The position numbers were made by a program, and so were the translations under genes. Below are positions 44,508-55,455 of a stretch of DNA of 64,000 nt, in pieces. Under the pieces are notes generated by a model. The model saw only the letters and a list, made by a program, of their open reading frames with translations, searched no databases and had not been told where the DNA came from. How positions within the stretch are numbered: the first letter of the stretch is position 1; every line of letters starts with the position of its first letter. Origin of the DNA: Coniochaeta sp. PMI_546 (lineage: Eukaryota; Ascomycota; Sordariomycetes; Coniochaetales; Coniochaetaceae); the NCBI GenBank assembly GCA_021432605.1, contig MU271149.1, positions 2,170,001-2,234,000 of the forward strand. The letters run 5' to 3'.

Positions 44508-47129
44508 ATGGCTTCTTCAGTCACGCTTCAGTCCAAGGACCACCGTGACCTTCTCGACATTGTCGACAAGCTCAGATCGCAAGGCCTCGGCAGATATGTT
44601 GATCTTCCAGAGATCATCGTTTGCGGTGATCAGTCGGCTGGTAAGAGCTCGGTGCTTGAGGCTATTTCAGGGCTGTCCTTCCCGACAAAAGACAACCTCT
44701 GCACTCGCTTTCCAACCGAGCTTGTCCTGCGCCGAGATGACATTCCCGGTGTCAAGATCACCATCACTCCCGGTCCAGAGAGATCGGCCTCAGAAAGGAA
44801 TAGACTTCTTTCCTTCAGATCCTCCCTCGATGTCAATTCAGATGGTTTAGGCCAGGTGACTGAGCAAGCCAAGAAAGCCATGGGCCTTTCGGACACCAAG
44901 GTCTTCAGCACCGATGCACTAAGGGTCGAGATCTGCGGTCCCACCCAACCACATCTTACTATGGTTGATCTGCCAGGCCTTTTCAGAGCTGGCAATCGCG
45001 ATCAGTCAGTCATTGACGCCGGGATTGTCAGTGGGATGGTCCGGGGCTATATGAAGAGGCCGCGAAGTATCATCTTGACTGTTGTATCCGCCAAGAGCGA
45101 CTTTGCTCTGCAGGAAGTGACTGAGCTAGCTCGGGAGTTGGATCCAGATGGAAGTCGCACCTTGGGACTCATTACCAAGCCGGATACCTTGGACGCGGGA
45201 TCTGACAGCGAACAAGCTTATGCAAAGCTTGCCGAGAACAAAGATGTGGTATTAGGCCTCGGCTGGCACGTCCTGAAGAACCGAAGCTATGAAAAGAGGA
45301 ATGCCTCGTCGACCGAACGCGACGAAGACGAGGATGAATTCTTTTCCAAGGGTATCTGGGCCACCATGGACCCATCCTTACTCGGCGTCCGATTTTTGAA
45401 GCCTCGACTTAGCAACATCCTCAAAGACCAAATCTTACGCCAGCTCCCCGGCCTTCTTCAAGACGTGGAGCTTGGTATTGCAGACTGCGAGCATCGACTT
45501 GAACGGCTTGGTAATTCCCGCGCAACCATGGGTGAACAACGCCGCTATCTCCTGTGCGTTAGCCAGCAGTTCTCAGACCTCATGAAAGCTGCAGTAGATG
45601 GGGTGTACAACGACAGGTTCTTTGGGAGTGCCAAGACAGATGCAGGATACCAGAGGCGTTTGCGAGGGGTCGTCCAGAACACGCTGACAGAGTTTGAAGA
45701 ATTGATGCGCAAAAAGGGACATGCCCGCACTATTGTTGAACACGATGCTGGTTTCGACAAATCCAAGCGGAACACTATAGGCCGAGAGAAGTACATCGAC
45801 GAGGTCAAGTCCTTGATGAGACGAAATAGAGGCTGTGAGCTGCCTGGGACATTCAACCCCCTTGTCATTGGAGAGTTATTTGCAGAGCAATGCCTGCCAT
45901 GGAAAAGGATCACACATGCACTGGAAGACGAGATTATTCAGACTGTGTTCCAAACCACACAGGCTATTCTTGGCCATGTCGCTGTGGAAGAGACCATCGG
46001 CCGCCTGCTTGGCATTATCAACAGGGGCATCGAAGATTTGAAGATCGATCTAAATTGTAAGGTCCTGGAGATCTTGAGCCCACACTACAATGGCCACCCG
46101 ATCACCTATAATCACTACCTGACAGAGAATGTCCAAAAGATTCAGGCTCAACGGAAGAAGGCTGGTATTGAAGATGCTCTCAAGCAGACCTTTGGAGTGC
46201 AGGACATCGCACCCGGTGCAACCCGACTTGACAAACACATCACGGTCAACTTCTCCAGGCTCGTGGCCACTTTGATGGGGGACACTGAAGCTGATATGGA
46301 ACGCCATGCGAGCTCAGTGGCCGTCGACTACATGCAAGCGTACTACAAGGTGAGTGCTTCGGCTTGGGGCGTAGAACATGCCATCGTCCATATGGGCGAA
46401 GGCCCGTGCCGCTTTAAGATGACTTTGCTGTACATTTTCATCAACCGCACCATCGCTAACGGACCACAGGTCGCTCTGAAGAAGTTCATTGATGATGTCA
46501 GCATTCTTGCCGTCGAGTCTTGCCTCGTGAAGAAGCTTCCTTTGCTCTTCAACCCCGAGAAGGTATTCGACATGAGCGATGAGGAGATCAGTGGTCTTGT
46601 ATCTGAGAGCAACTCGACCGGTACTGAACGACTCCGATGTACAGAAAAGCGAGACATCCTCCTGGCTGGCCTTCAGGAGCTCCGACGTCTCGATAGGCAC
46701 CGCTCATTTCCATCGAAAGGTGAGCACATCTAGCCTCAGCTGGCACCAGCTCTTGATCGTGATACTTGTATAGGCTGATGCTTACGTGAACTACTTGTAG
46801 ATCTTCAGGCTGTCGTTGATGATGTCCTAGAGGATGACGGCGCCAGGACGGCAGGTGACGATATAAAGGAACCAGAGCGCAGCGAGAGCGAAATCGAGAG
46901 CGAAACCGAGAGCGAAATCGAGAGTTCATCTAGCGACAATGAAGCTGAGACGGAAGGCCGTGTGAACCGCAGTCTAGAACATCGTGCCCCCTGCGCCGGA
47001 ACGAGGATTCACGACAATGCTTCCGCACCCCTAGAAGTTATTCCCAGCTCCGGTCTTGCTTCCAAACGTCTTAGCGACTCGCCATGCTCGAAACCAACGA
47101 AAAAGGCCAAAAAAGCCAATAAGGCCTAA
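44508..47129 (+). CDS. Dynamin-family large GTPase (Mx/Vps1-like)
   Basis: Exons 44508-46349, 46470-46719 and 46801-47129 encode 806 aa. The GTPase domain has GDQSAGKSS (40-48), TRFPTEL with the switch Thr, DLPGL (154-158) and TKPD (223-226). The stalk/middle and GED-like helices follow, the latter rebuilt across intron 1 (AYYK to VALKKFIDDVSILAVE). There is no PH domain. The C-terminal exon adds an acidic SESEIESETESEIES repeat and ends with a basic KPTKKAKKANK segment resembling a nuclear signal. Fungal members of this Mx-like group are mostly uncharacterised; membrane-remodelling GTP hydrolysis is expected. Intron 1 is 120 nt, phase 0 and has no in-frame stop, so a retained form would carry 40 extra residues. 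Confidence 0.88.
46879..46922 (+). repeat. Coding repeat of GAGAGCGAAATC-type units
   Basis: Near-perfect 12-nt units encode Glu-Ser-Glu-Ile/Thr repeats in the C-terminal tail of the dynamin-like GTPase. Confidence 0.65.
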
Positions 47130-47641
47130 ATACTTGTGCAATGAGATTGATAGTGGTCTATATCTTGGTGATGGGGTGAAGAGCGAGAAGATTAGGCGGA
47201 TACAGCGAGGAGGGTTGAGGTGATGCTGTTGACATTCACAAGGGAATAAGTCATTCAAAAAGGGTGGTGGAGCCACTGAGATGGCAGGATTACGGCTCAC
47301 TTGATAGTGCCTGGAAGCTGCATCGAGTCCGTCGTCGCCTTCTCTCGATACACACATGAGAGGAAAGCTAGTCGAATCCTCACGGTATGGTGTTTGGGAC
47401 CTGGTTCGGCTATGTGCCTAAGTTGCACAACTGTACTGTACTCAGTAGCCAAACCATTAGGTAGTTCACAGGTGGAGTGCACGTTTCCTGTCATTTTCGA
47501 CGGTCGATTCCGCCAAGGTGATCTTGTGCGGGGACGATGGTCCAACGTCACGGTGCCACGCTCCACCTCAGCTTAGCATCACGTCTCAAGATTGTTGTTC
47601 TTGTGCCGTGAATGCAACGTACCTTGCCTTACTTAATCGAT
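47130..47641. other. Promoter of the transaldolase-like gene
   Basis: About 510 nt between two + genes. ACGTACCTTGCCTTACTTAA lies directly before the ATG at 47642. No gene was seen. Confidence 0.5.
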
Positions 47642-48967
47642 ATGGCGTCTAATACACTGCTGGAACACCTGAAGACTCTTAGTTTGGTCGCTTGCGATAC
47701 CTTGGATGTCGAAGGTAAATTCCGTAGACACAACCAATGCCATTACGCTGCAAATTGGCTCGACGACAACCGCTGACCTGGTACCGTGTCTAGTCGCGAG
47801 GCGTCTCGGTCCCTTTACGGACTGCACATCGAACCAGGTACGGTAACCCGCCCCCTTAAGACTGGCTCAGTACCTACCGTGAACGAATTGACCGCTGCTA
47901 GGCCATTGCTTTCAACGAGCTGAGCAAGCTGGACGGAGATGGGAAGCTCGTGTACGAAGACGTCATCAAGAACTCGCTTAATGTCGCTCACTGGATGCTC
48001 CCAAAGCAAGCTGATGCTACGATAGAAGAACTTGCGGTTGAGCTGATGGTAAGCTCCAAGCACTACGAACCACTACCACTGTGTCACCCGACGACTGACG
48101 AGGGGTCTAATAGATGGTTCAACTATCAGTCAGTTTTGCCCCTCACACAACTGGCTACATCCACGTCCAAACGAACCCGAAGTGGTCATACTCGACAGAC
48201 AAGACCGTCAAGAATGCGGAGAGTAAGAAATCGGAGAGAGAGCGAGAGAGAGAGAGAGAGTGGCTCACAAGCTTCTAGGAATACTGGCCCACTTTCGGCA
48301 TGTTGCACCCAACTTTGACACGAAGCGAGTATGCATTAAGATTCCGGCTACATGGGAGGGCCTTCAGGCTTGCAGAGAACTTGAGATGCATGGCATCGCA
48401 ACTCTCGCAACCACCATGTTCTGCATGGAGCAAGCCGTCCTCGCGGCACATGTGGGCTGCACCTACATTGCCCCGTATGTCAATGAACTTCGTGTCCATT
48501 TCGATCCAAGGTCAGTCCAGCTGCGTTAGTAAAGGGACGTTTAGGGGGTGTATAACTGAACCATGATCGACAGCTATCATGATTCGGATAAAGGCTTTGC
48601 CTTCTGCTCCCACGCACAACGCTATTTCGAGACTCAAGGCTCCAGGACCAAAGTCCTCGCGGCAAGCCTGACGTCGATCGAGGAGGTGATGCAGCTGGCG
48701 GGTGTACACCACATCACGATATCGCCACCGTTGCTTGCGGAGCTCGCCGCCACGGCGGCTGATGGCTGGAAGGACCAGAACACCTTTGGCCGGGAGCCCA
48801 ACTACACCCCCCAGGCCGTCCCTTTTGACGAATCCGCGTGGAGGATGGCCTTCACAAGGTCTAAGGCTGGGAAGAATGAAGGGAAGATCGTCCAGGCGAT
48901 CAATATTTTCGCGGATATGCAAGATCAGCTGGAGAATATGGCCAGGAAATTCCAGGCTCGCGCCTAG
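47642..48967 (+). CDS. Transaldolase-family enzyme
   Basis: Six exons, 47642-47714, 47794-47837, 47902-48048, 48114-48222, 48279-48510 and 48574-48967, give 332 aa. The protein is a TIM barrel: SLVACDTLD at the first strand, VCIKIPATWEG with the Schiff-base Lys145, IATLATTMFCMEQA, YIAPYVNELR and VLAASLTSIEEVMQLAGVHHITISPPLL. These are transaldolase motifs, so exchange of a three-carbon dihydroxyacetone unit between sugar phosphates is the expected chemistry. It differs from the main pentose-phosphate transaldolase of fungi in its N-terminus, so it is probably a paralogue, perhaps induced or cluster-associated. Intron 4 contains a GA microsatellite. Exon 4 begins with ATG, giving two adjacent Met residues. 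Confidence 0.85.
48234..48260 (+). repeat. (GA)n microsatellite in transaldolase intron 4
   Basis: 27 nt of GA repeats broken by one C, inside the 56-nt intron between exons 4 and 5. It takes up half the intron and lies between donor and branch site. Confidence 0.9.
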
Positions 48968-51038
48968 CCACCCGAGTCCCGGTACCTTGGGTTCAGATGA
49001 TGGGTAGCAATGACCGTAGGGTCCGACAAGGGGATACTTTGATGGGGTAGGCTGGGAAGAAGGCTACCGTACGCGCCCCCAAACTTGAGGTTAGAATGGG
49101 TGCAAATATGCACAGCTCGCTACAGTAAGGTAGTGTACAGACCTCGGCGGAGTCACATCGCGCTCTTTCTCGGAAGTAAACTTGCCTACACGTACAGGTG
49201 GCCACAGATTGTGGCCGATAAGCTACCGGCAAAACAGGTAGTACGTGTAGACTAGGTACCGATATGCATGCACGGATGGGATCCGGTGTGTCCGATGCGG
49301 GGTCTCACATATCAAGATCCCCCCAAACTTTTGAGGTTGGTGAGCGACTTTATCAGTCCAGTTCCCCAAAGCAGAACAGCTGTTGATGCTCTGCTCCTGG
49401 ATGATAGATAGAGTAGTCAGCTGATCGTGGCTCGGAGGGAGTGGAACACCCATCATGGATGGCACCGATAACGCATTGGACAGTATGAAGGAAAGGAAGA
49501 TTTCCGAATCATTGGGTAACGAATGGGCAATCGAGAGATCTTGAAGTCTTATAACTGTGTACACTAGGTAGTGGACTGTGGCAAGTCGTGGAACAGCCAG
49601 TCGTTCTTCGCTATTATGGAACTCGGTGCACATTCAAATGCAGCTACGCTAGATCGGGAAAGGTCGGATCCCCCCAAAGTCCACCCCCACACGGCCGAGA
49701 TCTTCTCTACACTCCTGTGGTATGTTGTACAGCACCTCACACACGGCTGGCTCCTTGTACCTTGAAATGTGGGAGGCCGAGGTGCAATCAATTGCGCCAG
49801 CAATCCTCTGCTTGCGCATTGGTTCCAGCCCAGTGATCCTAAAACGTCAACTGCGCGCATGTCCAGCACACAGGGTGGAGCTAATCAGAAATCAAGCTGA
49901 AGCTGTTTACTCGATGCTATCGAGCAATCGCATTCTAAGAGGTCTGTTCGTTCGTATCTGCTTTCAGTTGGTGGAAACGACCAGGGGTGTATCTCTCAGC
50001 TGCTGATCAAGTACTATGTACTCTAGGTACACTAGATACCTTAGCTGAGAGAGCCCTGGGAGTTTGGTGGCTTTCGAGGACAGGACCTGCCTGACTGTCG
50101 ACTTCGTTTTGCTGTGCTCCACCGGCTGCCTTTCGCTAGGGTCTAGACCTCTGCTCTCTTTGTGGTCGGTACTGACGACGCAGAAGCACACAGAACATGC
50201 CCAAGGGCCAAATTGGCTCGCGTTCTTCGTCGATGAGAGACTTTTGTGTGAAAATCTCGCCTGTTTGTTGCTGGTGTCTGTTGTCGGTCGAACGATGATC
50301 ACCAGACGGGTACCGAGAAAGATAGCGATCTGCCAAGGTAGGAGGAGGTTGCTGCTAAGCTTTGGGTCCCTTAAGGTACTAGCTTGTGCGCATTACTTTG
50401 GTGCAGCAGCAATGTACCTCGCACGTTGGTAGTTTTGCTTGGCACTTTCCATGTGTCGAGCTTCAACAATCCTCTTATCGACTAGGAAGTGGTTGGCACG
50501 GGGAGAGGAGAGACCTTGATAAGCCGCCTAACGGTCATTGGGCAGGGTGGTGCCACCATCTGTTGACCGTCGACCCAAGTAGTGGCAAGTACCACGCCGG
50601 GGCCACAGGCAGATCGACACCCTTGTTGGTGAGGCGGGACTCAATCCTGGGGTCCCGCCGATGAGGCGTCCAGTCTGGCCGGGTTATCTGCTATCTCGCG
50701 CTACCGATGCATGCCATTGGTTGTGGCGCTCCCCGATATCTGCACTCTGCTGCTCTTTTCGTCAACATTGTCCTGTCACAGGCTGGCTCCTCCGGTTTGG
50801 CTGGCTGTCTATCGCAAATGACTATCGTCTGAAAGTAACCCTGCATGGCCGGGTTGCACTCGCCTCCCTCCGCTGTCAGGGAGCTGTCAACCCAGGAACT
50901 GGGACGGTCCGTGGGAGCTCATGCCTTCATAAGAGAGCTTGTTCCCGTCCAGTGCTCCGAGCTGGACAGTTGGGAACAATTCGAGAGAGGCCCAAAATTC
51001 CCATCAATCCGGTCGATTGACTTAGGCACATAATCACC
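48968..51038. other. Gene-poor region before the NCS1 permease
   Basis: About 2.1 kb. Short frames have no domains. CTAGGTACACTAGATACCTTAG near 50024 and TTAAGGTACTAG near 50372 belong to the dispersed motif family. The permease promoter must lie in the right part. No RNA gene was recognised. Confidence 0.45.
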
Positions 51039-52862
51039 ATGAAGCGGCCATCGAAGACCGAGCTCAAACGGAGGTTTACCTCCATCCATTCTTGGGAGCT
51101 TCCGAAGCAGTCGAGTGCCATTGCGCCGGATTATGTCTGGGTATGTCTGCTCTTACCATCTGCGGGAGCACTCCGCGTATCGGTCAGCCTCCCTTGCAAG
51201 GCCATGATTAACAGGTACCTCTAGACGAACCGTGACATGGACCCGACTCCTCCGGAGGATCAGACATGGACGATTTGGAGTATCATGGCATACTGGGCCA
51301 CCGACACGATCAACCTAGGCACGTGGGAGACCGCGTCCGGCATTCTTGCGGTCGGCCTGTCATGGCGAGAAGCCCTCCCCATCATGGTCGTCGGCACCTT
51401 CTGTGTGGCGGTCCCTATGGTACTCAATGGTGCCATTGGTGCAAAGCTCCATGTCCCTTTCTCCGTCATCACGACAAGCAGCTTCGGTTACTACCTTCGA
51501 TACTTCTGCATCATATCGCGTGCCATCCTTGCTATGTTCTGGCTCGGTATTCAAGGCGCCAACGGCGCGCAGTGCATTACCATCATGCTGCGTGCTCTTG
51601 CCCCGTCCTACAACGACATTCCAAACCACCTCCCTGCATCTGCTGCCATCGACACCAAGGGCATGTGCAGCTATTTCCTCTTTTGGATAATCCAGTTACC
51701 GCTGCTGCTCATTCACCCGACCAAGCTCCGGCCCATCTTCATCATCAAGCTTGTCGGTGCACCTATTGCCGCAATTGCCACTATGGGATGGTGTGTCCAC
51801 AAGGCTGGCGGCGGCGGTGATATCTGGAACCTGCGCGCCGAAGTCACTGGTTCGACCTATGCATGGCTCTGGTTGAGTTGCATGTCTTCAGTCACCGGCT
51901 CATGGGCTACGCTTGCGTGCAACATTCCCGACTTCACCCGGTACGCGCGGTCAGCGAATGGCCAGTTCGTCCAGCTGCCCTTCCTCCCCATCATATTCAC
52001 CGTGTGCGGCGTCCTCGGCATTGTGACCACCTCCGCCACCAAGATATTCACGGGCGAGTACATGTGGAACCCCTTGGATATCATCTCGCTGTGGCTAGAC
52101 ATGGGTAGCGGTGGTCGCTGCGCTGCTTTCTTCGCTGCGTTGGCTTGGTACATCGCCCAAGTCGGTACCAATATCACCGCAAACTCCATCTCGGCCGCCA
52201 ATGACCTGACTGTTCTTTTCCCCCGCTGGATAAACATCAAGCGCGGCTGCATGATTGCTGCTGTTATTGCCGGCTGGATTCTCGTACCATGGAAGATTCT
52301 CAGCTCCGCACAAACGTTCCTGGCTTTCATGGGCGGCTATGCTGTCTTCCTCGCCCCTATCAGCGGCATCATGGCTGCTGACTACTGGCTTGTCAAGAAG
52401 AGCCACTATGACCTACCTGGTGAGTTCTTCCAACGCTAAACTTGTACTTTGCGTGACTGAAGCTGACCATTGGCTCATCTAGCTCTCTACAACCCCCATG
52501 GTCGCTACCGGTTTACAGGAGGGTGCAACTGGCGCGCAGCCGTCGCCTTCATCGTCCCAGTCGCGCCATCTCTACCGGGTCTGGCATATAGCATCACGCC
52601 TAGCCTGTACATCTCGGACGGTGCCAAGAACCTTTACACCTTCGACTGGCTGTTTGGCTTCGTCGTCTCTATCGTGCTGTATACATCTTTGAGCTGGATA
52701 TTCCCCGCCAAAGAAACACTCCTCACAGACACAATCTGGAATAACGAGGCCATTGAAGGCATCCAGACCTCGGGCAGCGACATTGAGAAGGCACACGGCC
52801 CTATCATTGTCGGAGAGAGCAGTGAGAAGCATTACGAAGAGTCGGATGCTAAACCCTTGTAA
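51039..52862 (+). CDS. NCS1-family nucleobase/allantoin/uracil permease
   Basis: Exons 51039-51140, 51225-52419 and 52483-52862 encode 558 aa. The cytosolic N-terminus ends in TNRDMDPTPPEDQTW, the entry motif of the Fur-type branch of NCS1 carriers. Twelve hydrophobic helices follow. TINLGTWETASGILAVGLSW is helix 1, where the family binds substrate and cation. NGAIGAKLHVPFSVITTSSFGYYLRYF, GIQGANGAQC and NIPDFTRYARS are further family signatures. The C-terminal tail is acidic and Lys-rich, as in carriers regulated by ubiquitin. It should import uracil, uridine, allantoin or a related compound with protons at the plasma membrane; which one cannot be told. It is convergent with the sugar carrier. 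Confidence 0.9.
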
Positions 52863-53479
52863 AGAGTAAAGATGGTGACTGGATCATGATTGTATGACAT
52901 AATTATGCGACGGACGGTTACACTTAGATGTGCAGCCTCCTGAGCTTCATTTGAAGCTCTGAGGGTACCATGTGTGGAAGAAGTAGAGCGCTATGAGATA
53001 CCCTGAATGAAGTTGTTGCTTGCCTTACACATGACTCGAACTTGACGGTGCTATTCACATGTCGATTATTGAGAAGGGGACTCAAATCTCAGGCCTCTCT
53101 TCCAGGCAATGACACCCGTGTTTCGCCATTGATGAAGTGTCTTCCTGTGGTTCTGTCCTCGTCATCATCGTATAAGATGTATTGTGAGACATCTCTGTCT
53201 ATCTCCCGTCGCCTCCGGTCCCCCTTCCTCTGGAAGTTATTCAATCCCTTTCCCCCGTTTCGTTTTCCCGCTCTTTTCTGCAGGATCAATAACTAGAGTC
53301 ACACGTTTGATAGGCATGAAATCTGGCGGAAGAGATATGTCATCACACGCTCCACGAGATAACAACCTCCAAGGGTATCGTTCTCGTAACAATCGCTCCT
53401 TTCAATTAATGTCCTCGTAACCTTCTCTTCCAGTCATACATTACACTTCCACTCGCAGCACAGGTACGTTCCCAATACC
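52863..53479. other. Convergent intergenic region between two transporters
   Basis: About 620 nt. The middle is C/T-rich on the + strand (53200-53290). No gene was supported. Confidence 0.5.
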
Positions 53480-55455
53480 TTAAGCAGTCTCGGTATGCTC
53501 ACCCAGCTTCTCCTTCTCGTGGTTAACAGCAACGTCGCTTCCACCAGTTCCAGTGCTGCCACGCAGCATGGCAGTCAGGCCAATCTCGTTGTTGATCTCA
53601 TCCATGCGCTCAAAGTCGGCCTGTGCGGTCCCCTCGGATCCAAAGATGACATCCTGTTGAGGTTATTGTTAGCATATAAAAGAGATCCATTAGCATGAGC
53701 TGGGAGCTTACCATTTCCTCGAGGGTCAAGCGTTTCGTCTCGGGCACAAAGAACCAAATGAATGCGGCGCCCATGTAGGTAAGTAGACCGAACAGGATGT
53801 ACGTTCCGTACGTGATCGAGTTGAGCATGTCGGGGGTGACCTGACCAACGATGAAGTTGTTCATCCAGTTGCTCGACGCGCCGAGGGAGACACCGTACGG
53901 CCGCGAGCTCAGGGGCCAAATCTCGGCAACGATGATCCACGCACAGGGTCCCCAGCTGTAGCCGAAGTGGATGACGAATAACCAAACCATGCATACAGCC
54001 GCCCAACCGGCCGCTGACTGAGTGGCCCATTGGTCCATGTCCTTGGCGACGATGACGGCGATGATGATGTGGCATGTAGCCATGCCGATGGCGCCGATGG
54101 TGAGCACTGGCTTGCGGCCCACTTTGTCGATCCATAGAACGGCGGGAATGGTAGCGACAAACATGACAATACCGACCACACCGGTGGCGAGCAGCGACGT
54201 GGTCGTGCTGCTGAGGCCTAGCTGACTGAAGATTGTGGGCGCATAGTACAGCACGGCGTTGATACCGGTCCACTGCTGGAAGAACATGGTGACCGTAGCA
54301 ACTACAACACGCTTGAACATGCTGCGGGTCTGGAACAGGGCTTTGATCGCGACGAATTGTAGCTTGAAGATGTTCCAGTTCGTCGGTTCCCTGAGGTGGG
54401 GGAAGTGCTCCGCGACAGTGCGCTTCTCGAAGAGCGACTGGGCCTTGATCTCGAGGAATTCGAGCTCCACAAGTTCGTGATCCTGCGCTAGCCCACGGAG
54501 GTTGGAGAGGACGCGGCGCGCTTCATCTTCACGTCCGTGGTGAACCAGCCAACGGGGCGAGAAGGGCATGAAGATCATTCCGACGAAGAGGACCAGGGCG
54601 GGGAAAAGCTGGAGGCAGATAGGGGTCAGCCAAGCGCCGTCGCTCTGACTGCCGAGTTCGGTGCCGCCCATGTAATTCGTGCCACTGGTTATGCGTCAGC
54701 GGGTGTACATGACTGCACGTCGAGCAAGGAGTGATGACTCACTAGTCTATCCAGAAGCTGATCATGATGCCGAAGCAAATGGCAAGTTGTTGCGTGGCGA
54801 CGAGAGCTCCACGGACCTCAGGAGGAGCGACCTCGGAGTTGTAGATTGGAATGATCATGGCTAGCGAGCCGACACCCATACCGCTAGTAGTCGCAAGTTA
54901 GTCATCTCGAAGGGCATAGCCAGCCATCAGTGTAGGAAGTGCACTTACGTGATGAATCTGCCAGCCAAAATAGCCTGGTAGCCGGCAGTAATAGCTGTCG
55001 CCTGGATGATGACGCCGAGGATGAAGACAGAGCATGCAACGAGGATACCGTACTTCCGGGAGATAGCCTCGGCGAGAAAACCAGAGAGGAGAGTGCCGAT
55101 CCAAGCACCCAACTCCAGGATGGACGTAAGCCAGCCCTTCTTCGTCTGGTCGGCATGAGGGTCAAGCGGGTCATACTCGCCCATGTCTGTATAACGCTCT
55201 GCTTAGTGCTCTGTGGCGACTCATAACGGTACCGATGGTGCACCTACGCTGCTGAAAGCTTGGCATAGCAAGCACTCCCGAGAACATGCCCTGGTTGTAA
55301 CCGTAGAGCACGCCGCCGATACACGCGAATGCCGCGATGCTGAAGACCTTGAAGTTCTTCACCAATGCGCGGGGCCCGCTCGCGCCCATGAGGGCTTGCC
55401 GTCTCTGAAGAGCGGCATCGTAGAACGCCTGGGTGCCGGCCTCAGCTCCGCCCAT
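53480..55455 (-). CDS. MFS sugar (hexose/pentose) transporter
   Basis: Five exons, 55455-55248, 55186-54949, 54883-54743, 54684-53712 and 53653-53480, encode 577 aa. This is the Sugar_tr branch of MFS: GVLYGYNQGMFSGVL (helix 1), KKGWLTSILELGAWIGTLLSG (helix 2), GRFITGMGVGSLAMIIPIYNSE with APPEVRGALV, WLVHHGREDEARRVL before the central loop, QQWTGINAVLYYAPTIF (helix 7, sugar-binding QQ and N), and PETKRLTLEEM after helix 12. The C-terminal cytosolic tail is acidic. It should move monosaccharides by proton symport at the plasma membrane. It does not resemble the Neurospora quinate permease N-terminus, so I do not assign it to the quinate pathway. Confidence 0.92.

Noticed and set aside
53480-55455. 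Sugar carrier as the quinate permease
   Set aside because: Its N-terminus and helix motifs resemble monosaccharide carriers, and it lies 45 kb from the quinate genes.
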